Positions 33,661 through 47,955 of a stretch of DNA of 64,000 nt are shown piece after piece (the stretch's first letter is position 1; the number at the start of each line of letters is the position of its first letter). The stretch comes from Limanda limanda. Its lineage: Eukaryota; Chordata; Actinopteri; Pleuronectiformes; Pleuronectidae. The stretch is from contig NC_083648.1 of assembly GCF_963576545.1 (NCBI RefSeq), positions 12,502,739-12,566,738 of the forward strand, read 5' to 3'. Position numbers and translations under genes: made by a program. Under the pieces are notes generated by a model, which saw nothing but the letters and a program-made list of their open reading frames with translations, did not search any database and was not told the origin of the DNA.

Positions 33661-35238
33661 CTTATAATCAACCCCCAGCTAGCTAGCAAGCTAACCGCGC
33701 TAGCTAGCTAGCCTCTCTCCAATGAAGCAACACCGCAGTTCTCAGAAATGCATCACGCATATCATTATATTCCAACGCTGCGATGTTATTCCCAACTTTG
33801 CCCATTTGATGGAAGGGCGGATCATGTAAATCCAGCGGAATGGCTCTTCCTGTGCATTCGGAGGCGGTGGGGGAGAGAGATCACTTTCCTTTCTCCCAAT
33901 GACAGCTGTCGTCGCACGAGTTGGGGTTATGTAGCTAGGCGGTGTTAGCCACCCGAGTGTACGGCCAACAATCCTACCATCTACGTGCGGAAGGAAACGG
34001 AGCCCAGGAAAAAAAAATCCAAGCTGGCTGCAAGAGTCGGTGAAACGCCAACTTTAAAAAACGCGAATCCCAGTCAACGCTGGGTTTCCACCGCTGGGTT
34101 TGGCCACTGGTTCTATTTTCTTCAGCTGCCACCGACGAGCTGCGGGACCGAGCGGCCAGTTAGGAGCCTCTCTCGGCCAGCCTGCCACGCAGCACCCGCC
34201 GCCCCCCGAGGCATGTAGCACCCAGCATCAGCTCCACAGAAACACCCCCCACCCCGCCGCCTGCCACCGGGGCCCAGCCGCCAATCTACCCCGAGAACAA
34301 ACCACAAAATTAAGTTGAAGATGAGGCTCCGGCGGACTCTGTAACGGTGGCCATATCTGATGATAAGTGGCACCGCAGCACAGCCCCCTCTAGGCTCCTT
34401 GGGAAAGTAGACCCACCTACCTCTGCCAAACACTACCGCACGCCAAGCTTCCCCTTCATCGACGCGGCTCGTCGACGCAGCGGTGTCCGGTGAATCGATC
34501 CGCGGGTCGGGAGCGTCGATAACCACACGCGGGGGAATGAATCCCACGGAAAAAGCGTTTGGCAATTTCTTCAAAATACTCTCTGACCCTGCGGAGGGAT
34601 ACGGGCATTTAGTAAATAAAATAATGGCTCCGGAGAGCTGGAAGAGAAGGAGTGTGGACTCTCACTGAGGCTGGAGGAGGATCGTGTGTGGATCCTTCGG
34701 CTGCTCATGCAAATGTGAGTGGAGTGAGTCCTGCAGCCTGCAGCCTCCTCCAGGGAGAAGGGAACACAACACATGGATCAGCTCGGGCCTCCAGAGGACT
34801 CCCAGGGTGGAGGGCCGACCACATGCATCCCATCCCCTCCCGGCTTCTCCCTCTCCGGCCGGCCCCGGTGCTTAGCAGCCTGCAAACAAGCAGACATACT
34901 GTACATGCAGGGGTTAAATTTCGGAAAAGCCCCCAGGGGTCGGCTTCCAGTGGCTGTGCATAATATGTGGTAGAGCCAGTGAGCGGTTCGTGTTTACATG
35001 CATTTTTCTATTTCCTTTATTATGGGGGATGTGGAGCGTTTGACTTTGTAACTTGCTGAGTTCATTCGAGTGAAGCCCAGAGAAAATGAACGTGGAATAA
35101 ACACAGGCCTGTCCCTTTAAATGCTAAGCCATGCTACACCATGGCACCACCTTCTTAGACTGTGAGCTCCCCCTGCTGGCCAACACACCACAAGCCACAC
35201 TACGTGTTTACATTTTTTTTTTTTTTAAATCAACATGA

Positions 35239-35346
35239 TTAAAGGGATAGTTCACCCAAAAAAAATTAAATTACTCCTGGAGATGAGGGGTAAACAGTGT
35301 TGCAGCAGAATCCAATCAAATTGAAATAATTGGGGACCACTTCAGG
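35239..35346. mobile_element. dispersed teleost repeat fragment ('agggatagttcaccc' type)
   Basis: Starts with attaaagggatagttcaccc, then ggggtaaacagtgttgcagc and aattggggaccacttc. This word order is one I know from a repeat common in percomorph genomes. Family name not assigned; truncated. Confidence 0.6.
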
Positions 35347-38002
35347 ATTTTTTGTTCATCACATAACTCATCAGCATTGGTTCATGATATGGAAAGAGTG
35401 TCTATTTGTTTGCTATTCAGTTATATCTGAGTCACCCATCACTATCAAAGAACTCAAAAGGGACTCAGTAGAGAGCAAACCTCAGACGAGGCCCAACAGT
35501 GCCCTTATGGAATCAAATCTGAAGTCACTAGATCTGAATTATGGTCCTAAGCATCCCCAGATTTTTTTCAAGAACCAAAGATTTTCTTTGACAAATCAAC
35601 AATCCCGGATCTAATCTGCCCCCTCAGTCAGATCCCTACCAAAATTGGTTCTTCCCTTGGTTATGACCCACCGCTCCAGAAAACCTTCATGGAAATCGTT
35701 TGGGTAGTTCTTGCGTAATCCTGCTAACTCACAAGTAGACACAGATAAAATGGGGACACCGTTGTGTGTTTCCGTGCACTGTGTCAGCTAAGGTCTTAAT
35801 TTTGGGTCAGTGGTGTTGCCTGATGTCGAGAAGTGTGAGACGCAGCACTTTCTAAGTGATGACCTTTGAGCTGGTGTTTGTTTACACCTCTAACCACCAT
35901 TGACCTAATTACCTATAGAACCACACCAAGCTGCTGTTAAGTGATGCATCAGTGATACTCTGGAGGACCTAGTGTATTCAGTGTAGCTACTATTCTCCTG
36001 ATTCAAGTTACTGCGCTTTCATCTGATGCAGTAAATTATCTTTATACTAGAACTGATCTATAGAGATTTGTTTCATTTAGAAAAAAATAATAAAAGGCAA
36101 TTTTGTGTGTTTCTTATTTGTATTTATTCTTGGAGGTAGATTCAAACATCAGTCCTTTCATTCAAAAGCAACTAACTCTAACACAAAATTACACATATAC
36201 ACCACATTGTAAAATTTAACAGTATATCACTTATTTTATACATGGAGAACAAAGACTAAAGCTGCAGGTTTCTTTTTCAGTCTCAAACATGTTCATTTGT
36301 TCAGGCGTTGGGATGTGTTTTGGTAAATTACAGACAGAGGGCAGCATGACTCTGTTTTATTCAGCACTAGGAATTACAATTTGATCAATCTGCCAATTAG
36401 AATTCAACATGATAAAATGCAGTCTGTCGGTTTTTCTGTCTTTCCTGCCAGTGTTCATCTAATTATTCAAGCTATTAAAAGTATGAGTACCCGGTTTGTG
36501 GTGAGTTTTCCCCCCTTCTTGAATACTCAATAATGTGAGATATTTGTGTGTCGGAGATGAAATGAGCAGACCAGAGCTGGAGCAGCAACAAGTCACGTGT
36601 AAGGTTCCAAAGCTAAAGCTTGGATGATGTGCCTCATGAAAACACCAATTTCCACAAAGTTTCACAGTTTTGAACGATATCCCATCTGAATTCATTGTAT
36701 GAGACCTTTTCATGCTCATTTAAATCTCCATGTAAATTCATAACGTAGGTTTATATAATTATTAGCAGACAAATGTGCTTTAATACAGTAAGTCATCCCA
36801 GGCAAAATAATACATAATTACATGCTGAATGGATAAATGCTCTAGGAGCTCTTTTCTGGTTGTTGAGCTTAATTGATGCCCTTTGGCTATCAGCATTAAG
36901 GACTAATTTTTCGGATAATACTAGAGCTCTATAACTGGAAGATAAAATAATCTTCTTTTTAAAGCTAATGACCTGCGCTTTTCTGGCCATGCAAGTCATC
37001 ATGTGGGTGTAAAGTCTTGAGAAGCAGCATATTTGTGTGTCTGATATTTGATGAAGTTACTGCCTAATCGTTATGCTTTGTTCCCTCATGGTGATTTGAT
37101 TTCATGCCACACAAGGATTTGACTGATTATGAGCAAAGTCTGAAATTGTATTTGTTGCAAGGCATGCATCACATCAACATGCAAAATATATCATAACCGA
37201 AACATGACGTTTTAACAAAGAGACTCAAAATGGTCTGAAGAAATATCCTTATCCATATAGAGAGAGGAGGCTTTTAGTGGCAAAGCTTTGAAGTTGCTCG
37301 GGGTAGGCAAACAGCAGCTGCAGAATAACAGGACAGACAGCTACCAGGTGAGCAGATGGATCATATTCATATAACAGGAGAGACAAGAAATATGATACCA
37401 GATGCCTGGCTCTTTGTCTGCAGAACAGGTATTGCACAATCCAAGCTCATATGAATCCATTGCACAGCGAGATAATTATTTTTTTCCCATAATTACATGC
37501 AGCACACAACTCTCTAGTATGTTGTAAAAAATTAGGCTCAGTGTGAGTGCTGAAGACCACCGAGAGTACACAAACTTCAAAAGGCTCCGGGATAGAGAAT
37601 CTGTTTTAATCTTTAATTTCAAAGAGATAAAAATGTTTAAATATTTCACAGATAAATTTGCATCATCATTTCTTCCGACAATGGGGAGTTTAACTCAGTG
37701 TGGGATGACTGTTGCTTACCTTTCAAAAGAGAGGGGCTGTTCATCACGGTCTCATTAAAGAACAAAACGGTGAACTTTTTGACTGGGGATTATTAAACAG
37801 GCAAAACTGGCTGTGTAGGTGGATGTGAGCGAAAGAGACGGAAGGGGAGAAAGACAATGTCTCTTCTGGCCGTATCTCAGAAATCTTTGTTATTTCACTG
37901 GGTCCTGAACTAATCAATTTCCACTGCTTTTAACTTCTCAACACCATATGTGTGTCAAATGTGCTTAACCAAATATTAGTCAGCTGTACAGACATTGGTC
38001 TG

Positions 38003-38103
38003 CTGTGTAGAATGGGTCGTCCACTCACCGGACGGTCTGGGGTTCGATCTTAGTCTCCTCCCTTCAGCATGCTGAAGTGTCCTTGGGCAAGAGACTTAAT
38101 GCA
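38003..38103 (+). mobile_element. tRNA-derived SINE-like fragment
   Basis: Contains a Pol III B-box-like word (ggttcgatct at 38041-38050) and the phrase tgaagtgtccttgggcaaga, typical of teleost SINE-like repeats. No intact tRNA cloverleaf is seen. Degraded. Confidence 0.55.
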
Positions 38104-39190
38104 ATATGCGGATGGTCTTGTCCATTTTTCTGGGCCTCTGTATTAAATGAGGCTCCACCCTCAGCCTCATCTTTTTGCCAAACCAGGCAGGAAGACTCAT
38201 GCAGCAGATGTAGAGAACTCCCTCAGTAAAATTTATATTGAAGATAAATTAAATAGATACATTTCTAACCAGCAGCAGATGTCAAAGATCACCAGCAGAA
38301 GTTGAGGCACATCATCAGTTGTGTACCTGTACTTGATTGCATTCATTTGGCTTTAAACTTAGCTATGTACATTCCTGGGTTCAAGTGTGTTCATGGTTTT
38401 ATTGTTTTTGTTGCGATATATTTTTTTCTTGCAAATGATTTCAGTAGTGGGCAGACAGGATCATAGAATGTTTTGGCCTATATAACTGTATACCCTTACC
38501 TAAGGAAGGCCCCCAGGGTTGATAGAGTCCTGGGGTGTGTCCCATTGCCAGTCATGTTTGTTTTTTGAGTTTATGATTTGTAGTTTTCTCAAAATTATAA
38601 TCGGTATCAAGAGCTGGATCTAATTGTCTTTGTACGTTTATCTGCTTCTCTAATTGTATTTAAAAGTCTGTCATCATCATTAAGTCATGATATAATGTTC
38701 TCCTCTAAGGGATTTAAAATGTGTGACTCGCCACATGATCAGCGCAAATTGGTTATTAGCACAGTAATTTAGCAATAGTCAGGCTCCATCTTGAAGTTGT
38801 TGGTTTCCCAGGTTCAAACACGCAACAACTTCACTTTGACTAATGTATTTCATTAGTTTATACCATAACAGTGTCTTTACATTTTTTTGTAATTTTGTGT
38901 GACTTTGAGGCTGACCTTGCTAAGTCCTTATGAACCATGACGGAAATTGATTTTACCCACTGACTTCTTTTTGAACTGATAAAATACAGGAAAATGAATC
39001 CCAGCTTTGTTGGAAACCCAAAAATTGAATTTGAGGCGGAGGAGATTTTCTATTCTTCTGACTTTTGCACAAGCTTTAATGTATAAAGGCTTCTGAATGC
39101 GGTCCCTACTTGATGAACAATTCTATTGCCCATGGCTGGAGGAGCTAATTAGAATCTATTTATAATCAGAGGGGAATATATCCAAAGAGC

Positions 39191-39214
39191 TGAGAGAGAG
39201 AGAGAGAGAGAGAG
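39191..39214. repeat. (GA)n microsatellite
   Basis: Dinucleotide run in intergenic sequence. Confidence 0.9.
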
Positions 39215-41888
39215 GACAGAGAAAGAGAGAGGGGGCTAAAGGGGAGTGGGTGTCGTGAAATCAGTCTGCATGCTGTGATATCTGAAACCATGAAGTTCAC
39301 GTCCATCGCTACACAAAACCAAATTAACAGGTTCACACCAGACTTTCTTTCTTCTCCTCTGGACTGGAACAGCATCAGCAGTTTACAGGAACGCTCTTGA
39401 GTTACACAAGGGCATTTGTGCGCTGATGAAGAAGAATCACTTAAAAGTTTCAGAAACTTTCTCACAGCAGCTCCTATTCGAGTCATGTGTGCAGCTCTCA
39501 TGGGGGACGGCTACACAGAGGTCCTCATTATCAAACTATCAGAACTCATTTACCAAGATGATATTAAGATACTTCTGCCTATCAAATGAGAAAGATTGCA
39601 ATTACGGTCTGTGCATCTCTCTATAACTTTAATTTGCAATTGGCAGTTTCATCATCAGGGATTCCGACCAGGAACGGGCTGTGCGTCGCTGCTTTGTGCA
39701 AAAAACATGAGCATGCTGTTGTCTCACTGCAGCCAGCCACTTGTGTTAATGCAGTGATGTGACCCAGAGCCGACACAAAATCCAATGAGTTCAGTGGCCC
39801 CCCCATCATCCACCCAAACCGAAGCATTAATGGTCTGATTTGACTTGTGAATCGCTAAAACACCCAGTCACATGGACACAGGCAAAGTGGGACACAAGCA
39901 TGGGCCGACAGATCAATACACTATGAGGTTCTGTCACATTGACATTAAAGGAAAAAGCCAGTGTTTATTTAACCCTCTGACATCCACCTATTCATCACTG
40001 AACATGTACAGTAACAGAACTCTATTTATATATATATATATTTATATCCATACATCATCTCATTTATATCTGTAGACAATAAAACGCTTGAGTAAAATAA
40101 ATCTGTGATCAATTCGTGTTATAAGTTATTTACGGGCATACATACAGCACAAATACAAGTTGATAAATAAACAGTATTGTAGTTTTATTTCTTCAATATG
40201 TAATGTAATTTTTCCTTCCTTTTGGCAGCTTTATGCTTCAATGAATTGAAAAAAAAATGAGAGGTCAGACTAAGTTTAAACTGAAAAAAAATCTGCATGA
40301 AAACTCATTTAAAGGTAAGGGTACAAAAATAGTACGAACTTAATAGAAGCCTTTGATCCACTTTCAACCTCCTGGTTTGCTAAAGCAACAATTCACTGAG
40401 TGAAAATATACCAGCACATAAAATGTGATGTTTTGTTAATAATAATCTTTATTGTTAAAGTAATTTCATAGCATGACATGCGGCTCAAGGTTTATAAACA
40501 GAAAATATCTGAAAAAAAGGGTTAAATTGATGTCAGATTGCAATAAAAGAAAAAACATGATGGAATTAATCAAAAGCAAGAGTGCTACAATACGTTTGAG
40601 CAGTTTTTCAAATGTGTTGACAGAGGATGCATTTCTAATATGTAATGGGAGTTTGTTAGAAATCCTTGTGCATAGTTACAGAACGATGCTTCGCAAGTAT
40701 TTCATTTTGAAGTTTGAGCTTGTTGAACAAGCCAGCAGTAAATGACCCCAGCGAGTGTATAGAGACATAATCTATCTTTGAATAATAGTGTGATGTCTTC
40801 TCTTTTCTTAGTTTTGGTTTAGATTGTAACTGCAGCATTTTTGAACAAGTTGCAGCCAATCAATCATTAAAATGCATTATTGAAATCCAAGCGTGAGAAC
40901 ATGAAGTCATGGGCCAGTTTCTCAGCAGCCTTGCAGAGTATAACTCTTGTAATGTTTCTTAAATGATAAAAGGCTCTTTTTGTAATGTTGCTGATGTAGC
41001 TTCTAAAATCTAATTCAGAGTCGGAGATGGTTTGACAACTTTTCAGTCTCTCTTACTTGAAATGTCCTTCTGCTCCAGTGAGGACAGACTCAGGCCCTGT
41101 CCACTTTCACCACCAAAGAGCTGGAAGGCAGTGGGATTTCTTGCAGACACACCCAAGAGACCTTATTAAAGCCAAGGATAAATCCCACTCTGCTCTGTCA
41201 CACACTTCATACCAGTACCCTCCCCAAGAGTTCTCTAATATCCTGGAATCTTGTCTGCACTTTACGTCCTCGGGGACGCAGAGAGCAGTGCACAGGGTGG
41301 TACAGTAATCCCCATGGTGTTTCAGTAAGCAAAGGTGAGATGCTCCTCTCGAAAACAATCGGTCATCTCTGGCTTGGGTCAGAGATTATTTCAACTAAAT
41401 GTCCATTGTCAAAAGTAAAATAAATATGGTGAGGGCCTTGTAATGCCAGATGAGCCATAAGCATAAGCACCAACTCCTGCATGAAAGAGTAGAGCAGAAA
41501 ATTTCAATGTGAAATTCTTTACCGCAGCATCATTATCTCACGTATCCCAGAAAGTCTCATTTGGACATATGGCTCCATAAAGCAGCCGCTTTGTTTGGTT
41601 GTCTGACTGCGATAAGGCCTTATGCAATGCCGTATGGAATTCTTCAAGCCTGCTGCAGGGTAGTAGAGACAAATTCATAGGGCTCAAGTTCCCACATATA
41701 AGCCCCAGAGAAAGTCTGTGAGACGCCAGAACTGATGCTCTGTCCTCGAGCTGTAAGAGTGAAGTGAAAGTGACAGAGAATATTGAGGTGGGCTTTGCCA
41801 TTAGATCCCAGGCTAGTTGATGACACCTCATGCGTGAGGTGGGGGGTGTTGTGATGGAAAACATAGAATCTCACCCTATCACCCCAGC

Positions 41889-42030
41889 CATAGACTGTAA
41901 ATAAAGATGGCTGACATGACCACTCCCCAAAAGTGAAGCCAAAGTGTCCCGATCTCCCCCTGGTGGTTGGTTGGTGCTCGGTCTTAAATCCAGCTACCTC
42001 GTGTTATGGGACATAGACCAAGACTTCAAA
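41889..42030 (+). mobile_element. dispersed repeat fragment ('catagactgtaaataaagatgg' end)
   Basis: Begins with the end motif tagactgtaaataaagatgg, followed by aagtgaagccaaagtgtc and ctccccctggtgg. This resembles a short non-autonomous repeat common in percomorph fish. It may continue to about 42350. Family not assigned. Confidence 0.55.
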
Positions 42031-43546
42031 CTATTTTTTCAAAGATGGTTTCTCTGATTGAAGGTACTTCTTATCACGCTGCTGTACATTCAAGTGTTAA
42101 TTTTTCTGTTAAGTTTTGATTAAATTAGTTATTTGATGCTATAAAGAAATGGTGAAATGTCATGGATGACAGCTAAGACTGACTCATGATTGGTCCAGCA
42201 TCACTACTGCATCTTTATGCAATCTATAATAATAGCATGCAGTATATCATCATTTCTCATCACAAAACTATTAAAGTAAGCCGTTTTCAGTCAGTGAACT
42301 TTAGTGGTGCAAGTAGTCTTTATGCGGAGCGAGGCTATTTTCCTCCATAGGAAAAGCATAGATGTGAGGGTCAGATCAATCTCATGTTAAAAAGACTAAA
42401 ATATGTCCCAGAATGTTGATGAGCGACAGATCAGGAGGTGAATCTGTGCAAATCGATAAGGACATATTTCTTCACGACATTGATTAAACATGACTTGCGC
42501 TGTGATTTTGGTCTTTAGAGTTATTTTCTTGTTGTAAATGTCAAGAGTTTGCATCCAAAGTAACATATCATTCTGCAGAATGGTAAAATAAGTTAAGCAG
42601 AATATGTTTTATTCTTCTTATAGTGATGGCAGGTTTACACACTGAATCTTTCAAAGTTTTTGATCATGGATGATGAACCTAATTATATCCGTAAATTGAT
42701 TTATTGGTTTATGAGATTAAACATTTCTGTTTATGGACTGTTGATGTGTATAAATAGAGACACTTGGCTGATCCACTCAGTCCACTTACTGTCTCTTTCC
42801 ATCCATCTGTTTGTTTTCCGCTCTTTTGATTGAAAGTCTGCACTCTTCATGACTTCAAAAATGTCAATTCCAAACAGCAAACTTTGGATAATTTCACTCC
42901 ATTTAGCCTATTATGACAGCCACCCGAGATGTTTTCCTAAATAATCAAAAAAATCGATGCATTTGTGTCTGTTCTCCATGATGATGATAATCCAAATGCA
43001 TTGAATATTCTCTACACAGATCCTTGACAAACCTATTGGTACAATGCTGTAACATCACAGCACATTTTACACTCACGCCAATATCAGTGTGCCAAAAAAC
43101 TGTCAAATAATCTCTCAATTCTCTCTGCGTCTATTCATTTATTTTCTCTCTCATATGAATCCTGGTAATAAGCTTGTCCTGAAGGGAGAATCTATGACAG
43201 CTTGTCTCATATTGAATACTTGACAGGAAATGCAGCTCATACTTTGTGTTATCATGCTGTCTTTGTTATTAAGCTGTTTGTTTACATGGCAATGAGCTAT
43301 GATGGAGTGTGGGTTATCTTTTGGAAGTGATTTACCGACATTCATATTTCTCCTCGTTGCTTGTCTAAACTGGGGACAGTGTCAGACATAATAGAGAGAA
43401 AGATTAATCACTCTTTGAAAAAAAAGAAAAGGAGAGGACAAAGAAAAACGGAGGCTTTTAACATAAGTTATTTTCATATGTTTAACTGATTTCTGTGGAG
43501 GAAGTTGAAATATGTCTTTGAAGGACGAGCATCCTAAAAGAACTTC

Positions 43547-43660
43547 TTACATCCATCCAGCCATCTGCTTATGGAGCCTCTTCCAGAACACACTGGGTGA
43601 GAGATGGGGTACATGCTGGGCAGGTTGCCAGTCCACCACAGGGCTAACGTAGGCCCCAGT
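43547..43660. mobile_element. dispersed repeat fragment
   Basis: Contains ggtgagagatggggtacatg, then ggcaggttgccagtccacca and cagggctaac. This phrase recurs in teleost dispersed repeats (from memory). Fragmentary. Confidence 0.5.
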
Positions 43661-43902
43661 AGAGCCAATTAAAGGCTTTGTGTTTCAGTGGTTCACCAAA
43701 TCTCCACAGAGAGCTCAATAGTGACTCTATTAAATATCCCTTTTTGCATTTGAATAATCTACAATTGTCCACAAAGCTTTAGATTCATTCTGTTACTCGA
43801 TGAAGTGATTTTTTTGGGGTTATGCATTGTGATAAATGAATGTTACAAGTAATAAAACATCACACCCCAACTGATGGCAACAGAGTCACCGCATCAATGT
43901 CA

Positions 43903-44005
43903 CTGATCCAAGATGGCAGCGTTTGTATCCAGGATATTGTGTCTTCATTTGTGGTTAGTGGGAGGAAGTGGAGACGAGTCGGACATCTTTATATACAGTC
44001 TGTGA
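43903..44005 (-). mobile_element. dispersed repeat fragment, opposite orientation to the 41.9 kb copy
   Basis: Ends with catctttatatacagtctgtg, the reverse complement of the end motif at 41889. It also contains tccaagatggcagcg and a ggatat word typical of the other end of the same family. Confidence 0.5.
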
Positions 44006-47000
44006 TTGAGTTACATAAAACAAACCCACAAAGAATTGCCAAGTTTGATGTTAGCTGTTTTCGGACATGAACAGATGTCATGTTTGGAATTTTTTTTCCA
44101 CTGTATTTCTAAGGGTGAATAAAGACAACTTTCAAAACAGGAATTTTTTCGTCGTTAATCTCTCAAGCAGTGTCCACCCCTCTTGCTCCTGTAGTCAAGG
44201 ACAAGTCATTCAATTTATTCATCATCAAAAATAATTCAACTTTTATTGAATTCCCAGCTAACTATTGTGCAATTTGGAAGATATAAATTATACATCAGGA
44301 TCTATCTGCTATTCTTTATATTATTACCTCCATACTCATGTGACAGAAACTGGGAATTATCAAAGAGACTAATTGGGATAATTTGGGTAATTTGAAGAAC
44401 GCTACAAAAAAAACAGTCAGAGGTCCGAACACAGAACCCTTGTGTTTTTCTGTATCTTTTTGAGAATTAATTTGACATTCCAGGGGAAGAGGCAGTGAAA
44501 TAACACGAAAAGGGTGAAAACTATCCCAAATTCAGGTGCTGGGCCGACTGTGAGGCTGCTGAATAAGTCATGGCGTCCAAGTCCATTAGGGAATTGCCAG
44601 AATTTGCTTTGGCCCTACCGAGGCATCACTTCAAAGTTTGATGAGGCAGACTGCACGCATCGCAAACCTGACAGGTTTTTTTTCATGTAATTTGAACTAA
44701 AGTACCTGAGATGGCAAGTAAATGGTGTAAAATGATTGTTTTCAATTCTTTATTTCTTGACTTATTTACACCTTGCGTTTACTGACAAAGCTGGAACTTG
44801 ATGTAATGGAAAAGTGTTGATAAAAACAGTTTGGTGCCTGTGAGTGTGACTGTGACACACAGACAGACAGAACTAGACAGAGGAAGAGAAGGGCTTCTCA
44901 GATTCACCTGCTGACGTTCTGCAAAAAAAAGCTGCCCTGTAGTTTTGCAGATCACAGGCTCTTTGAGATGTTAAATATAATCTCAGACATAAAACAATAA
45001 AGGTTTTGTCTTATCCTCAGACAGACGGTGTGGTTATCAGACCAAAAATAGTGCCGGAGAAGTGCAGAAGAAAAGGGTCTGTGGGTGAGATATGTGCAAA
45101 AACCCCAGGCAGCCGATTCAGATAAAACGTCCTTCCACACAGCACAGTTCTACGTTTGAACAGCAGAACAGTGGTTTTCAAACTTTTTCCACTTGTGACT
45201 GCATAAAAATAAAATATGTCTGCTTGAACATTTCACAATTCTCTTCTTTGATTTATAGGATATAGTTCCAGTTCCAGGTGAGATTGAATCTGGGGGTCTG
45301 GACCTGGATCGGTAGTAATAGTGACCTATAGGTGACATCTGCTCTAGCCCCACCATGATGTTCGCATTTGAGGTTTTTTGATAAAATATGTTAATTATTG
45401 ACAAGTATTGAATGGACTGTCGTATCCCTCTAAGGTTAAAATGTGAGGCACTTCCAAAGTTAATAGTTCTAATTAGTAAATGCGAGATATGGTAAACACA
45501 TGATATCTGCCAAACATCATAATGTTAAAATTGCATGTCCTCCAACCTGAACAACCAAATCCCATCTCCTGAACTAATGCTTCTATGGAGGCAGGGTTAC
45601 TGGAGGTCTGTTGTCATGGCTACAATAAGAGCTTACGGTTAAGCAAGGTTGTGGTTTCGGAAAAGTTTGGGTTATATAAATATATACATGAAATATAGGA
45701 CATTATCCAGTGTGACATACACAGTGCAAATAAAAATAAATGATCAGCCGCCTATAAATACTGGCGGCATCATACTCGAGTGATTTCAAGACCTCCCCGA
45801 TTTATCTTGCTACCTCCTCTGTGGTAGTTTGATAATGATGGATTTATTGTAACAGGATAAAAGTGAAAAGCCACAGACCTGGTGGGTTGTCAGTGTGGAG
45901 TGACAGAGGACCAACCTTTTTGATTAGTTAAACAATTACACATTCGGGTTGGGCTTCTTTTCCAGATTCCAAAGAATCATCAATCCTAAAAACACAAATC
46001 ACCACCGTCTCAGAGCCAAATATCGAGCAGCACAGGCTGCGGCTGAATATGCTGAAGTACAGTAGGGTAAAAAAAAAGAAATTCATCGTCTCGCTCCATT
46101 CATAGTGATGAATGGTCCCCCCTCTTTTTGTCAGAACAACAAAGCACACTCTCACAAAAGGTTTTGATGATGAGTAAGTGTTTTCGAGCTGGAATATGAC
46201 CTTTTGTGTGTGCAGAGTGTTTCTGTTGTTGTGAGATGATTGGTCCAATTTTCCCTTTTATAATCCAGCTTCATGGAAACACATATATAGCTGCAAAGGT
46301 GATGCATGACCGTGCATTTCCACAAATGAACGTGATGGAGCTACAGTTTCAGTGGTATTTTCCTTTCTCGCGTGCAGATCTGTGACTGTAGCGGACATCC
46401 TGGCCTCTTGACTGCTCTAATTGAGAGCATTTCAGAGGCATTACAGCCACAGCAAATGCTGCATGGTCCTTCTGTGACAGCCACTCACTCGGGGGTGCGT
46501 GCACATAATGTTGTTTGTTTACCTCTTCAGCACCAACCACCATGCCCCACAAATGTGTCCGAATCAAATCTCTTGTAGGCTTATCTTGTGTACTGTCTGT
46601 CTCCCCTCGTCCTCATGTTGACAAATTCGATAATAAAATATGACAGTTTGCACATAGGCCGTGGTGCTTATTGAATTGTTGGCTCATTTTGAAGATTTAT
46701 CTGGGACAACATATTCCTCGTGGCGTTGTGTAACAGCAAAGTCCCTAATGGCATGATTTATCCTTCTAATACAGCCACAACGCTGACTCTGGGGTGGGAA
46801 TTTCTCAAACCCATGTAGGATTGTCATATTACAAAGTATTTGATGGATATTTCCCACACACGGCGCCCATGAAAGCTCTGGCATAAGCCCATAAACTAAT
46901 TGTACAAATGGTGACACTGCATGCAGTTGAGCATTCCTAATATCCCCTGTTGGCACAGACACACTTTCACATAATGTTTGTTTTTTCCTGCTGTACACTG

Positions 47001-47879
47001 TTTCTACCATAGATGACAAGTGCTTATATTAATAAATACAGTGACACTTAATCCCAATGGCTCATCTTCTCATCAACTCTGCAACAAACTGCTCAGAAGA
47101 AGAAGATTCACTATATCCACCACGGAAAGGGAAAGATGAAAACGCCCATTTTTAAATTCAATTTACAGAAAGCTCCTGCACATCATGTATGGAGTATGTA
47201 TACATCATTTTAATATAAAAATATGAATCGAGAAAATATTTACGTTATGGGGTCAGTCGTAATACCTGTGTGGATTTTAGTGGAGCGGTAAACAGCTGTG
47301 TGGAATCGTGTGGCTGAAACGCAATACAACAAGAAGTCAACACGTTGCTCCTGACCACAACCGGAGATACAGCCACTGTAATCCTGAGACCTCGCCCTGA
47401 AAGAGGATGCAGGTCACGGCTTTGTGTAATGCCTTTCGTGTGTGTGTTTGAGAGTATAAGGGTTCGAGTTACGTTGAGAATAAGCATAGTGTAGGAGTTA
47501 GTCCTTTAAAAGGGATGGTTAAGGTGGAGCTCAGAAGTCAATTATTTCAATGACTAGTAACATATAACATAGTGAATAAAAGAAAGTGTAAATTCTAAAA
47601 AAAGAGAGAAAGAGTGTGCCAGACTTCTTTTTGGGATTAATCATTCGGCCCAGGAGTACCATGGCAACCCCACAGTGACAGACTCCAGAAAGTCCCTCCT
47701 CCCAGTCGGTTGTATTTTCCAAAACCAGAACGATCTGGATTTTGATATCTGCCACACTCTTTCTCTCTTGTTTTATCAACATTTGATTGTTTTACTATAA
47801 TGTACTTTGTAATATTTTGCAATATATGAGTGCATTGGTATTTGAATTTATTAATCCTTTTTTAAACATTTTTTCAATT

Positions 47880-47955
47880 GCTTGTAAAGCTCTTGCTGCA
47901 ATTGATTTGTTTGAAAGGTGCTATATAAATAAAGTTTTGATTGATTTATTGATTA
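47880..47955 (+). mobile_element. LINE-type 3' end fragment
   Basis: Contains ggtgctatataaataaagtt followed by a ttgatt-based tail, which resembles the 3' terminus of teleost LINEs. No reverse-transcriptase coding sequence is attached, so it is 5'-truncated. Confidence 0.55.

Larger units (their letters stand above)
33540..34880 (-). promoter_or_regulatory. kmt2c: GC/CpG-rich promoter region of kmt2c
   Basis: Relative to the AT-rich surroundings, this stretch is rich in GC and in CpG dinucleotides (for example 34440-34540 and 34840-34865). It lies just upstream of the gene's coding part, as expected for a housekeeping chromatin gene. Two gctagc-type palindromes lie at 33678-33687 and 33699-33712. 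The transcription start is not visible. The long minus-strand frame at 34122-34574 is a by-product of GC richness. Confidence 0.65.

Noticed and set aside
34122..34574. 150-residue minus-strand frame in the kmt2c CpG region, as an alternative N-terminus
   Set aside because: Its composition follows GC-rich sequence, it has no similarity to KMT2C, and the conserved MSSEDK start in exon 2 explains the gene.
38003..38103. A functional tRNA gene
   Set aside because: Only a B-box-like word is present. There is no cloverleaf or A box at the right spacing, and the flanks are those of a dispersed repeat.
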